Assembly (NCBI GenBank): GCA_020348925.1
Contig: CP070758.1
Coordinates: 668,169 to 673,981 of the forward strand
Direction of reading: 5' to 3'
Length of the DNA: 5,813 nucleotides
From: Gemmatimonadota bacterium
GTDB lineage: Bacteria > JBHIER01 > G020348925
The notes beneath the pieces were generated by a model. It worked only from the letters and a program-made list of their open reading frames with translations, did not search any database and was not told where the DNA came from. Below are positions 1 to 5,813 of this stretch, piece by piece. Made by a program: the position numbers and the translations under genes. Numbering within the stretch: the first letter of the stretch is position 1; every line of letters begins with the position of its first letter.

Positions 1-3000
1 CGTCGTCTGAACGTCCACCACACGCATGTAGGCCGACTCGTACCACAGATCGATCTGCGCCGCCGAGACCGGGTACTCGTTGTCCAGCATCAGCCCGATA
101 CCCACCTGATCGCCGGGCAGCAGGGTCGGATCCAGACCACGGCACGTCTCCGAATACTTGTAACCAACCTTGATCCCACTGGTGTCCCGGATACACATGC
201 CTGTGAACGGCAGAAACTTGATGTCCACATAGTCCGTGTCCCTCTTGCAGAACCCCTTGGCCGCATGCACGATCACATGGGCCGGCAACGAAATCGGCGG
301 GAGGGGACCCTGAGGCACGACGGACAGATTGGCCACCGCACTCTCACCCGGCAGCAGATCAAAATCACTCACATCAAAGGCGTAATCCCAACCAGGCGGT
401 ATGTGAGGCGGAAACGCGTTCTCATCGATCCACAGATCGATGTTGTCGTAATACGGCTCCTCGTTGTACACCGGGATCGGAAAAACCACAGGCGCCCACG
501 GATGCTCCGCATCCACCCAGCGGTGCTTGGGCCAAAACCACATCTCACAATCTCTCAGGTACTCCGTGGTCGAATCCTCGGCCGTCCACTCCCACCGACC
601 TGTCCACACGTCAAATTCATCCCTTTCAGGTGTCAGACAATGACGGCGGATCACAGGATAGTCGATGACGATGTTGCGCTGGTACCGTTGATAGTAATTG
701 CAGCCCAGATCTTCGTACTCAAACCAAGGCACCTGATAATGATACGGCGCCACCACCTGACGCGCAAACCCACCGATGCCGCCCCACAGGACCGTGTCAA
801 AAACCGCCGGCTTGTACGTATCTCCCCATTCCTCAAAAACCGGGAAGAAGAAACCCCACTCCGCCAGACCGAAGCTGATCTTGGGATAGGCGCTGTTGGG
901 CCCGTCGTTGACCACATCCACCCATACATCGAAGAACGAATCGCGACATGGATACCGCGGGCTCCAGCGGATGTTCTCCACGTGCACCGGCTGCACAGGA
1001 CGGCCGTCCGGACCCAGATAGAAGTGCTCCGGATAGGGCATGAACTCGATCTCCACCTCACCCCACTCACCGTTGCACTTGAAGGCCATCACCCGAATGA
1101 CCACAGGACCCTCAGGCTCCTCACCACCGGGCCAAACCGTCAAATACACGTCCCGCCTGTCCATAGGTGCCAGCGTCTCGTCCGTCCAGCTCAGATCGGC
1201 CCGCCAGGACTCCGGCAGATCGGCCACATGCAACTCAAAACGCATGGCTTCATCGCGCCAGTTCCACACCGGTATCGTGATGGGCGCCAAGCCCCACTTC
1301 ACCGGCTCCTTGTCCCACGGCCCGTCCGGCCAGATCGTCATCCGACACCGACGACTCAGATACAACTCAGACGCTTCCGGCTCATCACAAAAATACACAT
1401 CCCGATCCCACGCGATCCCAATGTTTCGCGCCCACCAGTTGTGATTGTCAGGATGATGATGAAACTCGCACGCGCACGAATCCAGGGCAGTCCCCATCGG
1501 CGGCACAAAAATCTGATTCACACAATGCGGTCCCACACCGATGGGAGGCACGGTGAACAATCCCCACGGGATCTCCCAATATAAGACAGCGACGGCCTGA
1601 ACCTCATCGCAATCATTGTGAAAGCGGGCGTAGACCGTGTAGTCATCGCACACACACGGATACTCACCACGGTACGGATGACTCCACGTGATGTCCGGCT
1701 CCTGGATCTCAATGCACCCGGCCTTGTACTCCAGACACACTTTCACCATGTACTCGTAACCCGGAAAACACTTCCATTCCTTCTTCTCCCCGTTATAGAT
1801 CCAGGAGGAGCTCTCCGAATGGCCCACATCCCCCAGGATCCTCGGTCTGTCCGCCCCGTCCAGCATTTTCCACACCACGAAGAAACAGCTCTTGGCCGGG
1901 ATTTGTATGCATTGTTCCAGTTCCACTCTCTCCCACTCCCAGTTGCCGATAAAATCGCCGGCCCCTATCTTGCCCAACATCTTGCTGAACGGGCTCTCAC
2001 CCGGGCCCAGGGGCTCACAGGGACTACAGGATTCCTCGCATCCCTGATAGATCCAGAGATCGATGGAACCCGGATCGTACCACTGAAAGGAGATCGATGC
2101 CAGTTTCGCTTCGCCCTTCGGATTGTAGAAACTGACGGCGTAGAGATCCTGGTCCGGCAAGCTGCTGCCGATCATATAGTCCTCAGGATCGTCCTCACCG
2201 ACGTGATCCATACAGGTATCACCCCAGGCCACGGCAGGGGTACTCATACCTGTCCAGCGGATTTCGACAGTACGTCTGCCACTGTTACCATACCAATTGG
2301 CCCGCTGGTCATCTGAGACTAATACCGAATCCATCACATCTACACCATAAGCAAAATCGTAGGCGGAAACCATCGTTCCCGGCACACCGTTCTGTAATAA
2401 TCCCGCAAAATCTATCCCGGCTCTAAAAAATAGATAATCCTGCCAAATCCGAACCTTGAACTCCCCATCCCCATCCGGCAGGAACAGGCTCAGATCAAAA
2501 TTATGCCATTCATCGACAATGGGTGGTCCACGTAATGAATTATCAAAGGTGTATCCGTCCACCATGACCCAGGCTTCCCCGTTCCAGATATAGATGAAAA
2601 AAGTCCCGCCAGTCGTAATCGGCAGATAGTAGCCCTTGGATACAAATACGAAATCCCGCTGCTCGCCCGATGAGACCGGTACCGGAAACGTCAGGGAGAT
2701 ATTCTGATTTGGAAGCATCTCCGCATACACACCGTCCGCGTTCTCCAGGTCGGAGCGAACATCCATTCCCTCCGAATGAAGGGCCGTTGCAGGTGGCAAG
2801 GCGGTTACGGTGACAGGCACTTGGGGATCACCATCCAAGGCCACATAGTCCACAATATGATACTTCTTTGTATGACAAGAAGTGACATAGATCCGAACCT
2901 TGACATCCCCTTCACTGTCAGGCAGAAGCCCTGCCAGATCGTAGCACCCTGTGGCCCAGTTGTCCCTGGGATAGAAGGTGTTCCTGGTCTCCCACTCACC

Positions 3001-4152
3001 GATCCCATTGATTGTCTGAATTTGCAAGGTCGGCTGTTGAAAGGTGTTGTCCCCCCAATCGTTCTCATCATCGACCTGAAAACCAATAGCTCTCAAAACG
3101 AAAATAGCTCCGGCAGAGACATCCAAGGCACCGAAATCTACTATGATAACGTCCTCGTGATAGACTGAAGCTCCGGCCCCATCCTCCGCAGTCACACCTG
3201 CTGTGACATTATCGCTCCCGTTTTGTACTGCAGAGACGGGAACCGACGGACCGGCATAGGTCCGTAAGTTGCCGGATTCGTCCGTTCCGATCTGAACACT
3301 GGATGGATGGTCGACGACTATGAGTTGGACCATGTCCGTGAAGGACTGTTCGGCCCCATCCTCCCTGAGCTCCAGCGAATATACTCCTTCCTTTTCCACC
3401 AGAGGCTGCTGCAGGGCGTAATAGTCGGTGTACTCCCTGCCAGCACCCCGAGCTGTGGAATAGACGTCGTTGTCGGCCACGTACTCAGAGCCATTCCATG
3501 TGTAGACCCACGGGCATGATGCCAAAGCAGCTGGATCCTCCCACGCTTCCAATTGCAAAGTAATGTTCCGTGTCGCTGGCTGGCAATGGATCGTGATATC
3601 GACGTCATCAATATAAAAGCCCGGCATTCCCCAGTCGTAGAATACATACAAAGGGAACCTCAAGTAAATGTCCCCGCCGGCATAGGCACTCACATCAAAC
3701 TGGTACTCGCACCATGTTCCATACATGGTCCAAAACAGTTCCGCCAGAACTTTGAAATTCACTCCATCTGACGATACCTGGAATTCCCCGCGGTCCTGCC
3801 AGAACGAATTGACATTAATCCAGGCGAAGAACCGCACCCTCGCCACCTGGTTCGGTCCCAGAACGGGTATCGGGATGGCCGGGGATGTTAATAACCCATC
3901 GTGATTATCATCGGCGGAATCGGCAAGATCCGTCCCCCAGACGTTCACGCCACTGTGGGCCGAGGGGCCTGTAAGTAAGGTCGGTGTGCCCCACTCCCAT
4001 TCATCGACAGTAGCACCGGCGTGGGTATAGCCGCCATCGTCACTCTCGAAGTCCTCCGAATAGATCACTGTTCCCTGCGCGTACACCGAAGCTGAAAAAG
4101 CCAAAGTGAGCAGGAGCAGTACCGCACTCACGAAAACACGCATCGCCTTCAT
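1..4152 (-). CDS. Large secreted modular beta-sandwich protein, N-terminal 1384 residues (3' end beyond the window)
   Basis: The frame is open without a stop from the ATG at 4152 to the window edge. The start is set by AGGAGG six bases upstream and a textbook signal peptide: MKAMRVF, a hydrophobic core (SAVLLLLTLAF), cleavage after VYA25. Residues 26-188 form a jelly-roll like those C-terminal in immune inhibitor A and in 'choice-of-anchor J' proteins (SEDFES start, WGTPT, SGVNVWGTDL, LTSP, YIDDVDI end). Residues 190-284 carry the CPWVYTWNGSEYVADNDVY motif, followed by a TDYYALQQPLVE segment. Residues 345-440 and 497-585 are two related beta-sandwich units. Residues 615-810 are a beta-sandwich with many Cys (CEESCSPC at 705-712). 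Residues 815-1041 and 1057-1317 are two copies of a Cys/Trp-rich module whose second half resembles NEW3-type domains (LPESWRADLSW). From about 1326 a cohesin-like domain starts (DNEYPVSAAQIDLWYE). No catalytic motif is seen. The role is inferred to be extracellular binding or structural. A sorting domain, if present, lies off the window. The frame and export are certain; the function is unknown. Confidence 0.95.
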   Translation of the reverse strand, partial: MKAMRVFVSAVLLLLTLAFSASVYAQGTVIYSEDFESDDGGYTHAGATVDEWEWGTPTLLTGPSAHSGVNVWGTDLADSADDNHDGLLTSPAIPIPVLGPNQVARVRFFAWINVNSFWQDRGEFQVSSDGVNFKVLAELFWTMYGTWCEYQFDVSAYAGGDIYLRFPLYVFYDWGMPGFYIDDVDITIHCQPATRNITLQLEAWEDPAALASCPWVYTWNGSEYVADNDVYSTARGAGREYTDYYALQQPLVEKEGVYSLELREDGAEQSFTDMVQLIVVDHPSSVQIGTDESGNLRTYAGPSVPVSAVQNGSDNVTAGVTAEDGAGASVYHEDVIIVDFGALDVSAGAIFVLRAIGFQVDDENDWGDNTFQQPTLQIQTINGIGEWETRNTFYPRDNWATGCYDLAGLLPDSEGDVKVRIYVTSCHTKKYHIVDYVALDGDPQVPVTVTALPPATALHSEGMDVRSDLENADGVYAEMLPNQNISLTFPVPVSSGEQRDFVFVSKGYYLPITTGGTFFIYIWNGEAWVMVDGYTFDNSLRGPPIVDEWHNFDLSLFLPDGDGEFKVRIWQDYLFFRAGIDFAGLLQNGVPGTMVSAYDFAYGVDVMDSVLVSDDQRANWYGNSGRRTVEIRWTGMSTPAVAWGDTCMDHVGEDDPEDYMIGSSLPDQDLYAVSFYNPKGEAKLASISFQWYDPGSIDLWIYQGCEESCSPCEPLGPGESPFSKMLGKIGAGDFIGNWEWERVELEQCIQIPAKSCFFVVWKMLDGADRPRILGDVGHSESSSWIYNGEKKEWKCFPGYEYMVKVCLEYKAGCIEIQEPDITWSHPYRGEYPCVCDDYTVYARFHNDCDEVQAVAVLYWEIPWGLFTVPPIGVGPHCVNQIFVPPMGTALDSCACEFHHHPDNHNWWARNIGIAWDRDVYFCDEPEASELYLSRRCRMTIWPDGPWDKEPVKWGLAPITIPVWNWRDEAMRFELHVADLPESWRADLSWTDETLAPMDRRDVYLTVWPGGEEPEGPVVIRVMAFKCNGEWGEVEIEFMPYPEHFYLGPDGRPVQPVHVENIRWSPRYPCRDSFFDVWVDVVNDGPNSAYPKISFGLAEWGFFFPVFEEWGDTYKPAVFDTVLWGGIGGFARQVVAPYHYQVPWFEYEDLGCNYYQRYQRNIVIDYPVIRRHCLTPERDEFDVWTGRWEWTAEDSTTEYLRDCEMWFWPKHRWVDAEHPWAPVVFPIPVYNEEPYYDNIDLWIDENAFPPHIPPGWDYAFDVSDFDLLPGESAVANLSVVPQGPLPPISLPAHVIVHAAKGFCKRDTDYVDIKFLPFTGMCIRDTSGIKVGYKYSETCRGLDPTLLPGDQVGIGLMLDNEYPVSAAQIDLWYESAYMRVVDVQTT
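202..984 (-). repeat. Cys/Trp-rich module, copy B (protein-level repeat, residues 1057-1317)
   Basis: Copy B repeats the landmarks of copy A: NIRWSPRYPC (Cys1069), QRNIVIDY, LRDCEMWFWPKH (Cys1202), VVFPIPVYN, IPPGWDYAFDVSDFDLLPGESAVANLSVVP, and HVIVHAAKGFCKR (Cys1302) ending at VDIKFLPFT. It is about 30 residues longer, with extra Trp- and Phe-rich sequence (FGLAEWGFFFPVFEEWGD) in its first half. The three shared Cys positions suggest a conserved disulfide or metal arrangement in the exported protein. Confidence 0.75.
1030..1710 (-). repeat. Cys/Trp-rich module, copy A (protein-level repeat, residues 815-1041)
   Basis: Copy A starts at EIQEPDITWSHPYRGEYPC and ends near VEIEFMPYP. It matches copy B at several ordered landmarks: I-x-WS...PC (Cys833), ARNIGIAW, the RRCRMTIWPDG block (Cys936), ITIPVWN, LPESWRADLSW, APMDRRDVYLTVWP and VIRVMAFKC (Cys1026). 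The second half resembles NEW3-like domains found beside carbohydrate-active enzymes. It contains the sequence EFHHHPDNHNWW, which copy B lacks. The duplication is visible only in protein; the DNA has diverged. Confidence 0.75.
2398..2664 (-). repeat. Beta-sandwich unit, copy 2 (protein-level repeat, residues 497-585)
   Basis: It follows copy 1 after a linker and shares its plan: RDFVFVSKGYYLPI, then FFIYIWNGEAW, then EWHNFDLSLFLPDGDGE, KVRIWQD and GIDFAGLL. The best match is DLAGLLPDSEGDVKVRI in copy 1 against DLSLFLPDGDGEFKVRI in copy 2. It is a diverged tandem duplication within the N-terminal half of the large protein. Confidence 0.6.
2833..3120 (-). repeat. Beta-sandwich unit, copy 1 (protein-level repeat, residues 345-440)
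   Basis: This unit closes the CPWVYTWNG-type module. Its core is FVLRAIGFQV, then PTLQIQTINGIGEW, then NWATGCYDLAGLLPDSEGD, KVRIYVTS and HIVDYVALDG. The same order recurs in copy 2. From memory, proteins with a C-P-x-V-Y-x-W-N-G motif often continue into such a LKVRL...IDFVGLD unit, but I do not recall a named function. Confidence 0.6.
3589..4077 (-). other. Jelly-roll domain like immune inhibitor A / choice-of-anchor J
   Basis: Residues 26-188, directly after the signal peptide, show the expected order: SEDFES, W-x-WGTPT, SGVNVWGTDLADS, GLLTSPAIP, VRFFAWI, D-R-G-EFQVSSDGVNF, W-x-EYQFDVSAYAGGDIYLRF and a final GFYIDDVDI. In immune inhibitor A peptidases this kind of domain is an accessory, probably binding, unit. 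Here no M6 peptidase domain precedes it and there is no HExxH zinc motif, so the protein is not a peptidase in the part seen. Confidence 0.8.
4078..4152 (-). other. Signal peptide coding segment
   Basis: Codons 1-25 of the large gene give a positively charged start (Lys2, Arg5), a hydrophobic core of about 15 residues rich in Leu, Val and Ala, and a V-Y-A cleavage box followed by Gln26. This is a standard Sec signal peptidase I site. There is no lipobox Cys at the cleavage point, so it is not predicted to be a lipoprotein. It supports both the chosen start codon and export to the periplasm. Confidence 0.93.
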
Positions 4153-4158
4153 CGTATT

Positions 4159-4164
4159 CCTCCT
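4159..4164 (-). promoter_or_regulatory. Shine-Dalgarno site of the large gene
   Basis: On the minus strand AGGAGG lies six bases before the ATG at 4152, inside GAGAGGAGGAATACG. This is a near-ideal ribosome binding site. It decides the start over the in-frame ATG three codons later (Met4). Confidence 0.9.
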
Positions 4165-4371
4165 CTCGGATAAGTTTGACACTGTGAAATGTTGATTAAC
4201 GTAATTCTATGATTATTCTGAATATTATTTTCAGTGCATTTTGCATGGAGCAATAATTCTCAGTGTGACACAGGAGTATCAACTTCTTTATGTCGGTATT
4301 CCCTTCTCCTTCGCCTGGTATTCCATTTAACATGAATATTGGTTCTAAACACAAGTGAAAAGTTTCTGACA

Positions 4372-4629
4372 ACTACGTTGCTAATGTAAGTCTTGTCGGG
4401 ATTCCTGTCAAGCTTTTTTTACAATTTTTCGTTCGGCAAACGATTATGGATTGGAAGCTGAGTTTCCTTTGAAATCTCATTTCGAAACAATTTTTTAGCC
4501 TGCGTTCTTCAAAAGTTTCATTCCTCTTGGAGTGAGGAGTGATAGAGTCAATAATTGTGGAAGATGACACGGAACAAGCTTAAAAGACGTCTTCCATTTC
4601 ACTCTTTAAATATTTACGTACTACGTTGC
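4372..4629. repeat. Pair of 10-base direct repeats (actacgttgc) at 4372-4381 and 4620-4629
   Basis: The same ten bases occur twice, 248 bases apart. The left copy sits at the predicted transcription start and overlaps a small inverted repeat, CAAC-tac-GTTG (4370-4380). The right copy lies about 40 bases beyond the terminator. They could be regulator sites, but two 10-mers can also recur by chance. Confidence 0.25.
4383..4411 (-). promoter_or_regulatory. Probable sigma70-type promoter of the large gene
   Basis: On the minus strand a perfect TTGACA (4411-4406) is followed by a 17-base spacer and TACATT (4388-4383, four of six -10 positions). An A-rich stretch with seven consecutive A bases lies just upstream of the -35, like an UP element. 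The start of transcription would be near 4376, giving a leader of about 220 bases before the ATG. A Bacteroidetes-type -7 TAnnTTTG box is not seen here. If the host is a true Bacteroidetes this call is weaker. Confidence 0.6.
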
Positions 4630-4670
4630 ATCCGCGTCGACCTGTATGAACAATCCAGGTGAAACATGAG

Positions 4671-4705
4671 AAAAGCCGCCCCGGTCTTGAAACCAGGGCG
4701 GCTTT
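4671..4705 (-). terminator. Rho-independent terminator of the right-hand gene
   Basis: A perfect 10-bp stem (AAAGCCGCCC / GGGCGGCTTT) extends by four more pairs, one of them G-T, around a six-base loop. On the minus strand the stem ends in TTTT and begins about 50 bases after the TAA at 4756. The T tract is short but the stem is very stable. The same hairpin is followed by TTTTT a few bases on in the plus direction, so it might act both ways, although no plus-strand gene is evident. Confidence 0.85.
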
Positions 4706-4755
4706 CGTACTTTTTGATCCCTCGCTTTCGCTCAGGACATGTTTTTCGATCTCTC

Positions 4756-5813
4756 TTACTTCATCAGTACCATCCGACGGGTGGCCGTGAAGTCGTTGGC
4801 CTCGATCCGGTAAAAGTAGACACCGCTGGCAAGATCCCGGGCATCCCACTTGACCACATGATGCCCGGCCTCCTGATCGCCGTCCACCAGCTCGGCCACA
4901 ACCTGTCCCAACGTGTTGTAGACAAACACCTTGACCTTGGCCGCCTGAGGCAGACTGTAGGCGATCGACGTCACCGGGTTGAACGGGTTCGGGTAGTTCT
5001 GAGCCAGTCCATACTCGGCCGGCACCAGATCCTCGGATTTGACCACGAACATCGAGCCGTGACCGAACACAATGGCCTCGTCCACGGTGAAGACCACAGG
5101 CTCAACCACCTCGATGCCCACCTCGGAGACATCGCCACTCAGCGTGAAGGGCACCCGCACCACAGAACCCGCACCGGCCTCGATGGCCTCGCCCCTCATA
5201 CTGGAGACAAAGACCACCAGCTCATCCCCGATCACCCGAGAGCTCACGTCCATTCCTTCCGACCTGGCCGTCAACTCCGGCTCCCCGGCCGTCAGACTCT
5301 TCTGATCGTACCGGAACCGCAGCAACACTCCGGCCACGTCCTGCTCCGAGGTCACATCCACCGGCACCGCCACCGTCCGACCCGATACTCCGACCGCATC
5401 GCCCACCGCCACATCGGCCACGGCCACCTTCGGATCGCAAACGCCCACGGCCAGGTTGATGCACTTCATCAGATCGATGATGTTGACGAGCCCATCGCCA
5501 TTGGCATCCGCCGCCCAGATCAACGTCGTCGGATCAAAAACGTCATCCAACGATCCCAGGCTCTTCTTCCCCGTGAGGTGGTTCAAGATGGCCAACAGAT
5601 CCATCAACGTCACCATGGTGTCCGGTGCCGCGGATAAGCCCGTCACGTCGCACTTGTTGGGCACAATGTACCCACCGTAACAGATCTGACCCTTGTCCTC
5701 AAATTTCAAACACAGCGGCTCCTTGGGATGGCCCTCCCAGTCCGGCAGCCCGTCCAGGATCACCGTCCCGTACCAGATGTCCGCACACGCACCCGCCGGC
5801 GCTCCGGGCAAAA
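4756..5813 (-). CDS. Secreted protein with dockerin-like, cohesin-like and T9SS type A sorting domains (C-terminal 351 residues)
   Basis: The frame enters from the right edge and ends at TAA 4758-4756. The first in-frame start-like codon is only a TTG at 5811, so the true start lies outside. Residue numbers count from that codon. Residues 1-53 are the end of an unrecognised domain with Cys at 9, 34 and 44. Residues 54-123 look like a dockerin pair: a degenerate first half (CDVTG...VTLMDLLAILNHL), an insert, then a well-kept calcium loop DANGDGLVNIID at 102-113 followed by LMKCINLAVG. Residues 128-247 are a cohesin-like beta-sandwich (VAVPVDV, VAGVLLRFRYDQKSL, GSVVRVPFTL). Residues 262-351 are the T9SS sorting domain: YGLAQNYPNPFNP, VFVYNTLGQVV, WDARDLASGVYFYR, RRMVLMK. 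In this family the last domain directs outer-membrane export and is then removed or anchored. No enzyme domain is visible in the part present. A terminator follows the stop by about 50 bases, so this gene ends its transcription unit. Confidence 0.95.
   Translation of the reverse strand, partial: LPGAPAGACADIWYGTVILDGLPDWEGHPKEPLCLKFEDKGQICYGGYIVPNKCDVTGLSAAPDTMVTLMDLLAILNHLTGKKSLGSLDDVFDPTTLIWAADANGDGLVNIIDLMKCINLAVGVCDPKVAVADVAVGDAVGVSGRTVAVPVDVTSEQDVAGVLLRFRYDQKSLTAGEPELTARSEGMDVSSRVIGDELVVFVSSMRGEAIEAGAGSVVRVPFTLSGDVSEVGIEVVEPVVFTVDEAIVFGHGSMFVVKSEDLVPAEYGLAQNYPNPFNPVTSIAYSLPQAAKVKVFVYNTLGQVVAELVDGDQEAGHHVVKWDARDLASGVYFYRIEANDFTATRRMVLMK
4759..5028 (-). other. T9SS type A C-terminal sorting domain
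   Basis: The last 90 residues show the ordered hallmarks of the Por/T9SS C-terminal domain: LAQNYPNPFNP, then TSIAYSLPQAAKVKVFVYNTLGQ, then EAGHHVVKWDARDLASGVYFYRI, then RRMVLMK directly before the stop. A FlgD-like Ig fold has a similar core, but the position at the extreme C-terminus and the basic MVLMK end favour the sorting function. Such tails are very common in Bacteroidetes, Zixibacteria, KSB1 and related lineages. Confidence 0.92.
5071..5430 (-). other. Cohesin-like beta-sandwich domain
   Basis: The pattern is that of cohesins and related adhesion sandwiches: a first strand (VAVADVAVG), a glycine turn, VAVPVDVTS, then VAGVLLRFRYDQKSLTAGE, and a late strand of the type GSVVRVPFTLSGD. 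It sits between the dockerin-like unit and the sorting tail. The assignment rests on strand pattern only; another Ig-like adhesion fold is possible. Confidence 0.65.
5443..5652 (-). other. Dockerin-like duplicated calcium-binding module
   Basis: The second half has a clear EF-hand-like loop, D-A-N-G-D-G-L-V-N-I-I-D, followed by the LMKCINLAVG helix. Its acidic and Asn positions match dockerin type I calcium ligands. The first half keeps the helix (LMDLLAILNHLTG) but its loop (CDVTGLSAAPDTMVTLMD) lacks most ligands, and about 20 extra residues separate the halves. It may therefore bind only one calcium ion. This kind of repeat is frequent just before T9SS tails in candidate phyla and need not imply a cellulosome. 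Confidence 0.8.

Larger units (their letters stand above)
4153..4755. other. AT-rich intergenic region
   Basis: About 600 bases lie between the two genes. Sampled lines have about 27-35% G+C, against roughly 42-68% in sampled coding lines. It holds the terminator, the promoter and the leader described separately. From 4412 to 4670 I see nothing else convincing: no RNA gene, no transposon ends and no open frame with a ribosome site. A 10-bp perfect palindrome, aagacgtctt, is at 4584-4593. Confidence 0.8.

Noticed and set aside
265-1584. Long plus-strand open frame of 439 codons
   Set aside because: It lies fully antisense to the large gene. Its product is an Arg/His/Pro/Ile-rich string with no domain or signal, and it has no ribosome site. 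It exists because the real gene uses few codons that read as stops on the other strand.
1618-2316. Plus-strand open frame of 232 codons
   Set aside because: It is antisense to a well-supported region of the large protein, with no ribosome site and no recognisable motif.
2760-2790. SEGMDV occurs in both proteins (residues 461-466 of the large one, 185-190 of the partial one)
   Set aside because: The surrounding sequence and fold position differ, so it is most likely coincidence and not a sign of shared domains.
4176-4210. Perfect TTGACA on the plus strand at 4176-4181
   Set aside because: No acceptable -10 hexamer occurs at 15-19 bases, and no plus-strand gene follows.
4196-4333. Minus-strand frame of 45 codons in the leader of the large gene (starts MLNGIPGEGEG)
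   Set aside because: There is no ribosome site before its ATG. The AAGGAGAAGG stretch that resembles one lies inside the frame instead. It is kept only as a remark in the leader finding.
4373-4570. Minus-strand frame of 65 codons in the intergenic region
   Set aside because: It runs across the predicted promoter, has no good Shine-Dalgarno site and its product (rich in Lys, Arg and Ser) resembles nothing I know.
4666-5637. Plus-strand open frame of 323 codons over the right-hand gene
   Set aside because: It is antisense to the clearly recognisable dockerin/cohesin/T9SS coding sequence and begins inside the terminator hairpin. Its His/Arg-rich product is typical of a shadow frame in G+C-rich DNA.
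5809-5811. TTG as the start codon of the right-hand gene
   Set aside because: The frame simply runs in from outside the window. There is no signal peptide, and the first residues are the end of a domain, so this is a partial gene and not a TTG start.

Overview
The window suggests a bacterium of the Fibrobacteres-Chlorobi-Bacteroidetes (FCB) side or an allied candidate phylum such as Zixibacteria or KSB1. The main reason is the C-terminal tail of the right-hand gene. It has a YPNPFNP motif, a strand pattern like SLPQAAKVKVFVYNTLGQ, a WDA..LASGVYFYRI block and a final RRMVLMK, which is the type A sorting domain used by the type IX secretion system (T9SS). Dockerin-like and cohesin-like modules beside it fit that group. 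The phylum is inferred from style, not proven.

All real coding sequence is on the minus strand, and both genes are cut by the window edges. From right to left: (1) the 3' part of a gene for a secreted protein (4756-5813) with a dockerin-like pair, a cohesin-like beta-sandwich and a T9SS sorting domain; (2) its Rho-independent terminator (4671-4705); (3) an AT-rich intergenic stretch (4153-4755) with a good sigma70-type promoter (4383-4411) and a leader of about 220 nt; (4) a strong Shine-Dalgarno site and the first 1384 codons of a very large secreted modular protein (1-4152) that leaves the left edge still open. I checked that frame triplet by triplet and found no stop or frameshift.

The large protein has a signal peptide, a jelly-roll domain like those of immune inhibitor A and 'choice-of-anchor J' proteins, a CPWVYTWNGSEY module, two related beta-sandwich units, a Cys-containing beta-sandwich, and two diverged copies of a Cys/Trp-rich module of about 230-260 residues. 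It then enters what looks like a cohesin-like domain at the window edge. I see no catalytic signature in either protein. Both look like large exported adhesion, binding or matrix proteins. The terminator and promoter between them indicate separate transcription units on the same strand. The region is best read as a cell-surface protein locus, with no RNA genes, mobile elements or CRISPR arrays. The long plus-strand open frames are antisense shadows.
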